Positions 9,379-18,354 of a stretch of DNA of 64,000 bases are shown here, one piece after another (the first letter of the stretch is position 1; each line of letters begins with the position of its first letter). The position numbers and the translations under genes are program-made. The stretch spans positions 1 to 64,000 of the forward strand of contig JBPOFN010000001.1 of the NCBI GenBank assembly GCA_051251725.1. The letters are read 5' to 3'. The stretch is from JALZUE01 sp051251725 (GTDB taxonomy: Bacteria > Pseudomonadota > Gammaproteobacteria > Enterobacterales > Alteromonadaceae). The notes beneath the pieces are model-generated. The model was not told where the DNA came from and did no database searches. It saw only the letters and a program-made list of their open reading frames with translations.

Positions 9379-10653
9379 TTATATTAATTTTTCTAATAAG
9401 CTTGCTACTTGCGTAAATGCAATGCTTTCTTGTTCTTGGTGCTCACGTAAGTACTTAATAGTTGCCATTTGTGTGTTTATTTCATCTTCACCCAAAATAA
9501 TGGCAATACTGGCACCTGATTTGTCAGCACGTTTCATTTGTTTTTTAAAGTTGCCACCGCCACAGTGACACTGAATTCTAATTTCTGGCACTTGATCACG
9601 CCATTGCTCTGCCAGTAAGTTACCTTGAATATCAACGCCCTCACCTAACATCGCAACATAAACATCAACCTGCGGCCTAATATTCGTCGCTTTTTCTAGG
9701 CTAGTGATCAATAACACTAAACGTTCAATACCTAAAGCAAAACCAAAACCGGGTGTGCTTTTACCACCTAATTGCTCAACTAAACCGTCGTAGCGGCCAC
9801 CGGCACAAACTGTACCTTGAGCGCCTAAACTTGATGTTACCCATTCAAAAACGGTGCGATTGTAATAATCGAGTCCGCGAACGAGTTTTTCATTGATGAC
9901 ATATTCAATACCTGCGGCATCGAGTCTTGCTTTCAATGATTCAAAATGGGCACTCGACTCTGCACCTAAATACTCTGATAATTTAGGTGCATCAACTAAG
10001 GCTGCTTGCACATCAGGATTTTTACTATCAAGAACACGTAATGGATTGGTATGCATCCGACGTTTGCTGTCATCATCTAATTTATCTTCATGCAAAGTTA
10101 AAAATTCAACTAGCGCATCACGATAAGTTGCACGCTCATCATTAGAACCTAAAGTATTCAGCTCTAATGTGACCACATCAGCGATACCAAGTTCCTTCCA
10201 AAGTCGCGCTGACAGCATAATAATTTCAGCATCAATATCGGCAGTCGCAATACCAAAGGCTTCTATACCAAATTGATGGAACTGACGATAGCGACCTTTT
10301 TGCGGACGTTCGTGGCGGAACATTGGTCCCATGTACCATAAACGCTGCTCTTGGTTATAAAGTAAACCGTGTTGATTACCCGCTCTAACACAACTCGCGG
10401 TCCCTTCAGGACGTAAAGTTAAACTGTCACCATTGCGATCATCAAAGGTATACATTTCTTTTTCGACGATATCGGTAACTTCGCCAATAGAGCGCTTAAA
10501 TAAGTTCGTAGACTCAACAATAGGCATGCGGATTTCAGCAAAACCGTAGTTACTGGCGACACGACGTAAGACGCTTTCTACCATTTGCCAAACATTGGTT
10601 TCTGACGGCAGACAATCGTTCATGCCTCTAATTGCTTGTATTGCTTTACTCAC
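9379..10653 (-). CDS. hisS: Histidyl-tRNA synthetase
   Basis: Class II aminoacyl-tRNA synthetase charging tRNA-His. Length 424 residues. The N-terminal IQAIRGMNDCLP, motif 2 region (MGPMFRHERPQKGRYRQFHQFG), histidine-specific LVRGLDYYNRTVFEW and motif 3 (GFGFALGIERL) are visible, followed by an anticodon-binding domain. It begins the hisS-yfgM-bamB group and lies downstream of ispG. Confidence 0.98.
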   Translation of the reverse strand: MSKAIQAIRGMNDCLPSETNVWQMVESVLRRVASNYGFAEIRMPIVESTNLFKRSIGEVTDIVEKEMYTFDDRNGDSLTLRPEGTASCVRAGNQHGLLYNQEQRLWYMGPMFRHERPQKGRYRQFHQFGIEAFGIATADIDAEIIMLSARLWKELGIADVVTLELNTLGSNDERATYRDALVEFLTLHEDKLDDDSKRRMHTNPLRVLDSKNPDVQAALVDAPKLSEYLGAESSAHFESLKARLDAAGIEYVINEKLVRGLDYYNRTVFEWVTSSLGAQGTVCAGGRYDGLVEQLGGKSTPGFGFALGIERLVLLITSLEKATNIRPQVDVYVAMLGEGVDIQGNLLAEQWRDQVPEIRIQCHCGGGNFKKQMKRADKSGASIAIILGEDEINTQMATIKYLREHQEQESIAFTQVASLLEKLI

Positions 10654-10725
10654 CTACAACCTACTTTCTAAACTGGATAATTTTAATGCAGCGCGCATTA
10701 TATGCAGATTCATGTCAAACAACAA

Positions 10726-11844
10726 TTATTCTACTTCTTTAATCGCTATATTGTTTGCTTTGTCCATTAATTTAGCTTTAGCGCGAATGCGTTCTTCAAG
10801 CTGATCAACTAAATTATTATTATCAAAGCGTTCCTTTTGGCGAGTGCCATCAAGGTAATAACCACTTTTTTTACTACTGCCGGTTAAGCCTAAATCAGAG
10901 ATTAACGCTTCACCTGGACCATTAACAATACAGCCAATAATTGAAACATCCATAGGCGTCACTAAGTCTTCTAACCGCTCTTCTAAGGCGTTAACCGTTG
11001 AAATAACATCAAACTCTTGGCGCGAACAGCTTGGACAAGCAATAAAATTAATACCACGAGAGCGCAGTTTTAATGATTTTAAAATATCAAAACCAACTTT
11101 AATTTCTTCAACTGGATCAGCAGCTAACGATACCCGTAACGTATCGCCAATACCTTCATTTAATAACAAGCCTAAACCAATCGCTGATTTAACTGAGCCT
11201 GAGCGGAAACCACCTGCTTCAGTAATACCTAAATGTAATGGGTTATCTATTTGTGCCGCTAATAAACGATATGCACCAACAGCTAAAAAGACATCTGACG
11301 CTTTAACGCTGACTTTAAAATTGTGAAAGTTTAATCGGTCTAGAATATCGACATGGCGAAGTGCTGACTCTAATAACGCTTCCGGTGTGGGTTCCCCATA
11401 TTTTTCTTGTAAGTCTTTTTCTAACGAGCCGCCATTAACACCGATACGGATTGGGATATTTTTATCACGCGCAGACTCAACTACTGTTCTAATACGCTCT
11501 TCATTGCCGATATTACCAGGGTTAATACGCAAACAATCAGCGCCATATTCCGCAACTTTTAAGGCAATGCGGTAATCAAAATGAATGTCGGTCACTAAAG
11601 GAACATTAACCTGCTTCTTGATTTCTTTAAATGCCTCAGCAGCATCCATAGTCGGGACACTTACACGAACAATATCTGCGCCTACGGCTTCTAATGCTTT
11701 AATTTGCGCAACAGTCGCGGCAACATCGGTAGTTAAGGTGTTAGTCATTGACTGCACTGTGATCGGTGCATCACCACCAACAGGGACATTACCAACCATT
11801 ATTTGGCGAGACTTGCGACGGATAATAGGAGATTCTTTAAACAT
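10726..11844 (-). CDS. ispG: 4-hydroxy-3-methylbut-2-en-1-yl diphosphate synthase
   Basis: [4Fe-4S] enzyme of the MEP isoprenoid pathway converting methylerythritol cyclodiphosphate to HMBPP. The 372-residue protein has the TIM-barrel N-terminal part (PVGGDAPITVQSMTNT) and the C-terminal cluster-binding domain with Cys-x2-Cys in IACPSCSRQEFD and the third Cys in GCIVNGPGEA, whose Glu is also conserved. It follows rodZ by 17 bases on the same strand, the classical rodZ-ispG-hisS order. Confidence 0.97.
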   Translation of the reverse strand: MFKESPIIRRKSRQIMVGNVPVGGDAPITVQSMTNTLTTDVAATVAQIKALEAVGADIVRVSVPTMDAAEAFKEIKKQVNVPLVTDIHFDYRIALKVAEYGADCLRINPGNIGNEERIRTVVESARDKNIPIRIGVNGGSLEKDLQEKYGEPTPEALLESALRHVDILDRLNFHNFKVSVKASDVFLAVGAYRLLAAQIDNPLHLGITEAGGFRSGSVKSAIGLGLLLNEGIGDTLRVSLAADPVEEIKVGFDILKSLKLRSRGINFIACPSCSRQEFDVISTVNALEERLEDLVTPMDVSIIGCIVNGPGEALISDLGLTGSSKKSGYYLDGTRQKERFDNNNLVDQLEERIRAKAKLMDKANNIAIKEVE

Positions 11845-11861
11845 GTTTAATAATTTTTCGA

Positions 11862-12860
11862 CTAGTTAACAGTAATAGGTAAGGTAAATTTAGCAATATT
11901 ACCGCGGTTAAATTGTTTCATATCAATATCGTTACCATTAAAATTAATCGCAACAAGTTCTGGTTTACCAAGCGTTACTTTAAACGGGCTTACGCCGGTT
12001 ATATTCATAACATAACCAGACTTTTTAACACCCCAAGCGATATGTTCACCGGTGGCATCATAAATATTAACCCAGCAATCACCATTAAAATAAAAGGTCA
12101 CTGGCGTTTTATCTGTAGCGCTCAACGCTTCATCTTGCGCAGCTGCGACAGTATCATCTATTGATGAGCTGTCATTTTGACTCGGGGTTATTGGGCTCGA
12201 AGCTTCTGGCACTGCTTCGTTAGCATTAGCAGCTGAAGTTGCGATATTTTCACCAGCGTCATTAGCAGTTTCAATAGCTTGCCCTGCTAAAGTTTTTTCT
12301 GGCTGCGCACTTAACGCTGCTACCGAGGTTTTACTAACCGGCTCATTAGATTTTTTTATTACATCTAGTGTTGTAGTATTTTCAGTTGCTACAGGCTTAT
12401 TAGCGCCCAGATGAGGTGATGCTTCTTGAAAAAACCAAAATAATGTCGAGCCAAAAATTAACGCGACAATAAAATAAGTTAACCATCTTAAACGGCTATT
12501 TTCAGCTTCTCGCTTAGTTATTTGGGAAAAGCTCTGCATTTCAGCGCCCTGCTTTTCTGCCACATCTAACATTTCATAACTTGCTAAAACATCATCAACA
12601 GAAACATGAACTACCTTGGCAAAATTACGTAAGTAACCGCGATTAAAAGTAGCAGGTAATGACTTATCAAAATTTTCTTCTTCAATATCACGAACTAGAG
12701 TTAAGCGAAAGTTTAACTTAGCAGCCACATCTTCTTGTGACATCGACATTGCTTTGCGACCTTCCCTTAGCATTTGTCCAGGGCCGATAACTTCAATATC
12801 TTCGCTAAGCTCCTGAGGTGCGATAACTTCAGCGACAGGTTTTCTAGCTATTTTACTCAT
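11862..12860 (-). CDS. rodZ: Cytoskeletal protein RodZ
   Basis: Bitopic membrane protein linking MreB to the cell-wall machinery and controlling rod shape. The 332-residue protein has an N-terminal helix-turn-helix domain (about residues 28-95, LREGRKAMSMSQEDVAAKLN), a juxtamembrane basic stretch, a transmembrane helix (about 125-144), an Ala/Ser/Thr-rich periplasmic linker and a C-terminal DUF4115 beta domain (TFYFNGDCWVNIYDATG). Its start overlaps the stop of the upstream pilW gene by four bases, indicating translational coupling. Confidence 0.95.
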   Translation of the reverse strand: MSKIARKPVAEVIAPQELSEDIEVIGPGQMLREGRKAMSMSQEDVAAKLNFRLTLVRDIEEENFDKSLPATFNRGYLRNFAKVVHVSVDDVLASYEMLDVAEKQGAEMQSFSQITKREAENSRLRWLTYFIVALIFGSTLFWFFQEASPHLGANKPVATENTTTLDVIKKSNEPVSKTSVAALSAQPEKTLAGQAIETANDAGENIATSAANANEAVPEASSPITPSQNDSSSIDDTVAAAQDEALSATDKTPVTFYFNGDCWVNIYDATGEHIAWGVKKSGYVMNITGVSPFKVTLGKPELVAINFNGNDIDMKQFNRGNIAKFTLPITVN

Positions 12861-14194
12861 TTAGCTCTCACCTTTTTAGGATCAGCTAAATAGATAACAT
12901 CACCTATCTTGATCATTTTCGTCTTATTAATGCGATTCCACTTAGTAAGTGCTCTCATATGAATATTGTAATGTTTGGATATACTAAACAAGCTATCTCC
13001 TTTTTCGACAATATGAATAGGAAGATTAATGCTAACTTGATCAGGGTTGTTATTTTCGACCTTAATTGCCTCATTAAGTTCTGATTTTTTTTCTGCCAAA
13101 ACCTTTTCAGCGTTAGCAGTACTTTTTGCTAAGAACTTTTCAACACTTGATAATGGTGCAGCTGTTAAAGGCGCAGCTGTGTTCTCAGCATCTTGCTCTG
13201 CTGCTTGTTTTACCGCGGGAGGTGATACTAACTTAGCTGCTTGAGTGTCTGTTTGCGGCGGCGAGCTTTCGATTGTTTTAATTTGCGCTGGCGCTTTTTT
13301 TACCGGTGTCGGGAAGCCCGATTTAGGTTTTAACACGACCACGCGTTTTTTCTTTTTACTTACATGCTTCATTTTATAAGCATCAGCAAGTTTGTCTGCT
13401 TCAATTTCTGTTAAGCCATTTAATACATACTGCTTGGCTTCATAGGAGTTAGGAAACATTTTTAACAGCATAGTGGCATAATTTTTTGCTGTTTTATTAT
13501 CACGCAGCTTTTCATAAGTTTTAAATGACAGGGCTAACGCAGCTGGACTAAAACGGCGGGTTGATTTTTCATAGCGTTTAATAAAAGCAAGTGCGCCCTG
13601 ATAATCCCCTTTAGCATACAAAACATTGGCTTTTTGTAATAACGATGAAGCACGTGTTGGGCTATGCTCTATCGCTTTATCTAAATATTCTTCTGCTTTT
13701 GCAAAGTGCTCTGCTTGTAAGTGGCATAACGCTAAATTTTCATAACTTTCAGAAACCAGAATATAACTAGGAACAGCGATCGCTCTTAAAAATTGTTTTT
13801 CGGCTTTTGCCAGTTGTCCTTGGCGACAGAGAAAAACACCATAATTATTTAAGGTGTCAGCATCATAACTGTCAATTGATAACGCTTTTTCATAAGCAGT
13901 TATCGCTTGTTCTGCTTCTCCAACCGTATCGTAATAATGGGCAAAAGCAGTGTGAACTTGTACTAAATTAGGGGCAAAACGCTTCGCTTTTTCTAGGTTA
14001 AGTTTAGCTTGTTTGGTGTTGCCCATATTTAAATAACCGATACCAAGTGAAATACGGGTCATCGCTATTTCATTGTTGGTAGCATCATTTTGAATAATCG
14101 GGTTATCATTTTCATCAATATATTGCTGCGTCACACACGCGGATAAAAACAACACAATGAACAGTGCAAAAGCTTGCCTAAATAATTTAATCAT
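12857..14194 (-). CDS. pilW: Type IV pilus biogenesis lipoprotein PilW/PilF with C-terminal LysM
   Basis: Pilotin-type lipoprotein with tandem TPRs that places the PilQ secretin in the outer membrane. The start is taken at the ATG at 14194 (MIKLFRQAFALF), preceded by AGGA; an ATG nine codons upstream has no such site. The lipobox is LSAC. TPR repeats fill roughly residues 40-260. The protein is unusual in continuing through a Lys/Pro/Ala-rich linker to a LysM peptidoglycan-binding module at the C-terminus (HIVEKGDSLFSISKHYNI...MIKIGDVIYLADP). The family core is usually about 250 residues; this one is about 445. It lies directly upstream of rodZ. Confidence 0.88.
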   Translation of the reverse strand: MIKLFRQAFALFIVLFLSACVTQQYIDENDNPIIQNDATNNEIAMTRISLGIGYLNMGNTKQAKLNLEKAKRFAPNLVQVHTAFAHYYDTVGEAEQAITAYEKALSIDSYDADTLNNYGVFLCRQGQLAKAEKQFLRAIAVPSYILVSESYENLALCHLQAEHFAKAEEYLDKAIEHSPTRASSLLQKANVLYAKGDYQGALAFIKRYEKSTRRFSPAALALSFKTYEKLRDNKTAKNYATMLLKMFPNSYEAKQYVLNGLTEIEADKLADAYKMKHVSKKKKRVVVLKPKSGFPTPVKKAPAQIKTIESSPPQTDTQAAKLVSPPAVKQAAEQDAENTAAPLTAAPLSSVEKFLAKSTANAEKVLAEKKSELNEAIKVENNNPDQVSINLPIHIVEKGDSLFSISKHYNIHMRALTKWNRINKTKMIKIGDVIYLADPKKVRAK

Positions 14195-14234
14195 ATTTCC
14201 TGAGATCACGTTGTTTTTCATATATTAATATAGA

Positions 14235-15371
14235 TCACACCATTTTCACTGAAATGTCATCAGCTTTCACCTGTTTTTTTTCTGCGTTAGCGGCTGTACG
14301 TTTGGTTCGGTCTAAAACTTCACCGGCTAATTGGCCACAGGCAGCATCAATATCGTCGCCTCGTGTTCGCCTCGTGATCACAGTTAAACCATAGGTTTGC
14401 AAGACTTTATCAAAGCGATCAATACGAGAATTACTCGAGCGTTTATAAGGCGAACCTGGGTATGGATTAAACGGAATTAAATTAATTTTACTTGGCGTAT
14501 CTTTTAACGCAACAGCTAATTCATGTGCTTGTTCGGTACTGTCGTTAACATGATCAAGCATGACATATTCAATTGTCACTTGCTTATTGGCTTTTGAACC
14601 GTCGATATAACGGCGAGAAGCAGCAAGAAATTCTTCCAACGGATATTTTTTATTAATAGGCACTAAAACATCACGTAAGGCATTATTTGGCGCATGGACA
14701 GAAATCGCTAATGCGCAGTCAATTTTTTCTTTCAGCATATCCAACGCTGGTACAACACCTGAAGTACTTACTGTCACACGGCGTTTTGATAAACCATAAC
14801 CTAAATCATTTAACATGGTATCAAGCGCTGGAATTAAGTTTTTCATATTGAGCAGCGGCTCGCCCATGCCCATCATCACAATATTAGTAATCGGACGGGT
14901 GCCTGCAATTCGGGTAGCGCCAATATCATTAGCCACACGCCAAACTTGGCCGATAATTTCGGCCATTGATAAATTGCGATTAAAGCCTTGTTGCGCGGTC
15001 GCACAGAAAGTACATTCAAGGGCACAACCTACTTGTGAAGAAACACAAAGTGTGGCGCGCTCATTTTCTGGGATCCAGACAGTTTCAACTTCTTGTCCGC
15101 CTTCTAAGCGTAAAGAATATTTGATAGTGCCATCAGTCGAAACTTGTTTTTCTGAGATCTCAGGCGCTTTAATTTCACAATTACGCTGTAGCTTTTCACG
15201 TAATTTTTTATTGATATTGGTCATTTGCTCAAAATCATCATAACCAAAGTGATAAATCCACTTCATAATTTGATCAGCACGGAACGGTTTTTCTCCGATT
15301 GAATCAAAATAATCACGCATCATTTGGTGATCAAAATTTAGTAGATTAACTTTAGCTGCAACTTCACTCAT
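14235..15371 (-). CDS. rlmN: 23S rRNA/tRNA (adenine-C2) methyltransferase RlmN
   Basis: Radical SAM enzyme methylating C2 of A2503 in 23S rRNA and A37 in some tRNAs. Length 378 residues. The radical SAM cysteines are in CALECTFC (Cys-x3-Cys-x2-Cys), the glycine-rich SAM region is MGMGEPLLN, and the C-terminal methyl-carrying cysteine lies in DDIDAACGQLAGE. The Lys-rich tail after that domain is non-conserved. It precedes pilW and follows ndk on the same strand. Confidence 0.97.
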   Translation of the reverse strand: MSEVAAKVNLLNFDHQMMRDYFDSIGEKPFRADQIMKWIYHFGYDDFEQMTNINKKLREKLQRNCEIKAPEISEKQVSTDGTIKYSLRLEGGQEVETVWIPENERATLCVSSQVGCALECTFCATAQQGFNRNLSMAEIIGQVWRVANDIGATRIAGTRPITNIVMMGMGEPLLNMKNLIPALDTMLNDLGYGLSKRRVTVSTSGVVPALDMLKEKIDCALAISVHAPNNALRDVLVPINKKYPLEEFLAASRRYIDGSKANKQVTIEYVMLDHVNDSTEQAHELAVALKDTPSKINLIPFNPYPGSPYKRSSNSRIDRFDKVLQTYGLTVITRRTRGDDIDAACGQLAGEVLDRTKRTAANAEKKQVKADDISVKMV

Positions 15372-15552
15372 GCAAACGATCTCGATAGAAAAATTTAAGG
15401 GCGCGGATTGTACACTTTTTACTCGAATTAAACAAATACAACAGCTGTTGCTGATTCATTTTAACTCAAGCGTGACACCGCAAGATAATTGTCGCGAATT
15501 CTAGCAAAATTGGCCTGAAAGCAAAACTCAAAAACGAAATCAATAGATAATA

Positions 15553-15581
15553 AAATGCCGCTAATTGAATAAGCGGCATTT
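15553..15581 (-). terminator. Terminator after ndk
   Basis: A perfect 10-base stem AAATGCCGCT/AGCGGCATTT with a 9-base loop. On the minus strand the distal arm runs into TTTTATTAT. It lies between ndk and rlmN. Confidence 0.7.
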
Positions 15582-15625
15582 AAGTGTTAAATATCATAAC
15601 CTCTCGGGTTATTTAATAACGCAGG

Positions 15626-16051
15626 TTAACGTGGGCAAAGCTCATTATCAGCGAAGAAATAAGCAATTTCACGCGACGCTGATTCTGGCGAATCTGAACC
15701 ATGGGCAGCGTTTTCACGCATTGAATCAGCAAAGTCAGCACGTAATGTACCCGGTAAAGCATCATCTGGGTTTGTTGCGCCCATAATTTCACGGTTTTTA
15801 TCAATCGCATTTTCACCTTCAAGCACTTGTACAATAACAGGCCCTGAGGTCATAAAATCAACAAGTGGTTGGAAAAATGGACGACCTTCGTGCTCAGCAT
15901 AAAAACCTTCAGCTTGCGCAGCTGTTAGCTTGATCATTTTTGATGCTACGATAACTAAACCTGCATCTTCGAAGCGCGTTAAAATTTGGCCTATAACATT
16001 TTTAGCAACGGCATTAGGTTTAATAATAGAGAAAGTACGTTCTATCGCCAT
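15626..16051 (-). CDS. ndk: Nucleoside diphosphate kinase
   Basis: Transfers the terminal phosphate of ATP to other nucleoside diphosphates via a phosphohistidine. At 141 residues it is a full-length small NDK, with ERTFSIIKPNAV at the N-terminus, the NPDDALPGTLRADF region and the active-site His in NAAHGSDSPESA. It is the last gene of the minus-strand housekeeping block; accessory carbohydrate genes start immediately beyond it. Confidence 0.98.
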   Translation of the reverse strand: MAIERTFSIIKPNAVAKNVIGQILTRFEDAGLVIVASKMIKLTAAQAEGFYAEHEGRPFFQPLVDFMTSGPVIVQVLEGENAIDKNREIMGATNPDDALPGTLRADFADSMRENAAHGSDSPESASREIAYFFADNELCPR

Positions 16052-16222
16052 GGGGTATTTGTCCTTTATTCCTATGAAAGTAATTGAAATTATGAAGAGT
16101 TTCTGCTGAAAAAATGAGATAAATCCCCTTCAGCGTAAGTATATTAAGCTTACACAGTTAACCACTTAAAATAAATTAGTAAATGAGTTTTTCATTAATT
16201 ATTATCGAGCGAGTTTGTCGTT

Positions 16223-16945
16223 CTATTTGTTTTCTAAGCGAACTTTTGATGGCATTTCATGAAACATTAATTTGAAATGACGACTAAAATAACTGTGATC
16301 AGAAAAGCCACATTGAAAAGCTATTTCAGCAATAGGTAGTTGGGTTTCAATAAGCAGCTTCCGAGCCTTTTCTAAGCGAAATTCACGAATAAATTGCTTT
16401 GGTGTTTTCGACAAATATTTTTTAAAACGTCGCTCTAAAGCGCTGATCGATAAATGCGCCGCCGCAGCTAATCGTTCGACAGTGACTTCTTCTTTATAAA
16501 ATTGACGAATATAGTTTAACGGCGCTTTTAACTCACTCACCCCTGAAATAGCTTTTGAGGATTTTTGTAAATGGCGCGTCACCCCATAAGAGCCAATAAT
16601 GTCACCATGCTCATTGTGCAACGGTTTTTTCGAGGTTAAATACCAAGCTAATTCACCGTCATTCGCAATATTCATTTCTAAGCGATCGGTAACCACTTCA
16701 CCCGCCATCACCTTTTTATCGTCAACCATAAATTGTTTCGCGATATGTTTGGGCGAAAAATCGTAATCCGATTTACCAGTGATTTGTTCAAGATTTTTAA
16801 GCCCTAAACTCTCAAGGTAACTTTCATTGGCATAAACCAGACAACAATCAGTATCTTTTATCCAAAACAATACCTCAGGCAACAAGTTAAACATGGTTAA
16901 TACTTGCTTGGTGGATATATTGGTCAGTAAATTGTCTTTATTCAT
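16223..16945 (-). CDS. PAS-domain AraC-family transcriptional regulator
   Basis: A 240-residue regulator with a PAS domain (about residues 15-125, LPEVLFWIKDTDCCLVYANESYLESLG) and a C-terminal double helix-turn-helix of AraC/XylS type (about 140-238, ending GFSDHSYFSRHFKLMFHEMPSKVR). It is divergent from the Gfo/Idh operon with a 186-base intergenic region containing a 16-base inverted repeat. It is therefore the likely local regulator, sensing a small ligand through PAS (inference); the ligand is not identifiable. Confidence 0.85.
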   Translation of the reverse strand: MNKDNLLTNISTKQVLTMFNLLPEVLFWIKDTDCCLVYANESYLESLGLKNLEQITGKSDYDFSPKHIAKQFMVDDKKVMAGEVVTDRLEMNIANDGELAWYLTSKKPLHNEHGDIIGSYGVTRHLQKSSKAISGVSELKAPLNYIRQFYKEEVTVERLAAAAHLSISALERRFKKYLSKTPKQFIREFRLEKARKLLIETQLPIAEIAFQCGFSDHSYFSRHFKLMFHEMPSKVRLENK

Positions 16946-17069
16946 AACGCGCTAAATTAACAAGTAGATTCGATTAAATATATAGCAACGCCGAATTTGT
17001 TGCATCTAAAACCGATTTTTTATTAACTAAAAATAGCTATCAATGGCTAAACTGAATAGATTGGTTTTC

Positions 17070-17108
17070 TGCATCTATTATTTAGCGTTTGACTAAATAA
17101 TAGATGCA
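17070..17108. promoter_or_regulatory. Perfect 16-base inverted repeat upstream of the Gfo/Idh operon
   Basis: The left arm (17070-17085, TGCATCTATTATTTAG) is the exact reverse complement of the right arm (17093-17108), separated by seven bases. It ends 23 bases before the ATG at 17132 and lies between the divergent PAS-AraC regulator and the operon. It could be an operator or, if transcribed, a leader hairpin. There is no T tract on the plus side, so a simple terminator is unlikely. Confidence 0.65.
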
Positions 17109-17131
17109 TAGAGGAAAAATTAGGTGTAACA

Positions 17132-18307
17132 ATGACTGAGACAATTAGAAAAAAAATTAAAATGGGTATGATTGGTGGTGGTAGCGGCGCATTTATTGGT
17201 GCGGTTCATCGCATGGCGGCAAACATTGATAATGAAATTGAATTAGTTTGTGGCGCATTTTCAAGTACCGCTGAAAAATCGATTTCATCAGGTCGAGCTT
17301 TGCTATTGTCAGAAGATAGATGTTACCCCGACTTTCAAACTATGTTTGAGCTAGAAGCTAAATTACCTGCAGAACAGCGCATGGATTTTGTTGCCATCGT
17401 TACCCCAAACCATATGCATTTTCCTGCGGCAAAAGCAGCATTAGAAGCTGGCTTTCATGTTTTATCTGATAAACCAGCAACATTAAATTTAGCTGAAGTT
17501 AAAGAACTTAAAAAAATAGTTGAGCGTACAGGTTTACTCTACGGTTTAACTCATACCTATACCGGTTACCCGATGGTAAAAGAAGCACAAACCTTAGTGG
17601 CTAATGGCGAAATCGGTAAAGTACGTAAAGTAATTGTTGAATATATTCAAGGCTGGTTATCTGAACCACAAGCCGCCGATAATAAACAAGCTGACTGGCG
17701 TACTGATCCGGCGCGTTCTGGTCTTTCTGGTTGTATGGGCGATATTGGTAGCCACGCGGCTAACCTAGTGGAATATGTTACTGGCAAAGAAATCACCCAT
17801 GTTTGCGCGGAATTAACTGCTTTTGTACAAGGCCGCCGTTTAGATGATGACGGTATTGTTTTATTAAAAATGCAAGATGGTATTAAAGGCACCTTACAAG
17901 CGAGCCAAATCGCTGCCGGTGAAGAAAACAACTTAACGATTCGCGTTTATGGTGAAACTGGCGGCTTAGAATGGCGCCAACAAGAGCCAAATACATTAAC
18001 CCTTAAATATTTAGACAAACCGATGCAAGTATTACGCACCGGCGGTTTACATAGCGCTCGTACCGCAGCCAATACACGTACCCCAATGGGTCACCCTGAA
18101 GGTTATTTAGAAGCATTCGCTAATATTTATGTGAGTTTTGCTAATGCCATTCAAGATGTAAAAGCCGGCAACTATGATGCAAATAAAGATTACGACTTCC
18201 CAGATGTTGTTGAAGGTGTGCGCGGCATGGCGTTAGTTGAATCGTTTGTTAACAGCTCAAATCAAGACACTAAATGGTACGATCTACAGCAATTATTAGT
18301 CGACTAA
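17132..18307 (+). CDS. Gfo/Idh/MocA-family sugar oxidoreductase
   Basis: A 391-residue NAD(P)-dependent dehydrogenase family protein. The N-terminal Rossmann fold carries MGMIGGGSGAFIG (glycines at about residues 14-22), followed by DFVAIVTPNHMH and the DKPATL motif (EKP position with its lysine). The C-terminal alpha/beta domain holds GDIGSHAANL, whose Asp/His are the usual catalytic area. First gene of a three-gene operon with an isomerase-like TIM barrel and a sugar permease, so oxidation or epimerisation of an imported sugar (for instance a 3-keto sugar or inositol-like compound) is plausible. The substrate is not determinable. AGGTG precedes the ATG. Confidence 0.85.
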   Translation: MTETIRKKIKMGMIGGGSGAFIGAVHRMAANIDNEIELVCGAFSSTAEKSISSGRALLLSEDRCYPDFQTMFELEAKLPAEQRMDFVAIVTPNHMHFPAAKAALEAGFHVLSDKPATLNLAEVKELKKIVERTGLLYGLTHTYTGYPMVKEAQTLVANGEIGKVRKVIVEYIQGWLSEPQAADNKQADWRTDPARSGLSGCMGDIGSHAANLVEYVTGKEITHVCAELTAFVQGRRLDDDGIVLLKMQDGIKGTLQASQIAAGEENNLTIRVYGETGGLEWRQQEPNTLTLKYLDKPMQVLRTGGLHSARTAANTRTPMGHPEGYLEAFANIYVSFANAIQDVKAGNYDANKDYDFPDVVEGVRGMALVESFVNSSNQDTKWYDLQQLLVD

Positions 18308-18354
18308 ATATAAAATAAGCCAGACAAGATAAAAAACGGAGAAATAGTAATATT

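Noticed and set aside
15565..15834. Open frames on both strands over ndk
   Set aside because: They lie in alternative frames of the well-supported ndk gene.
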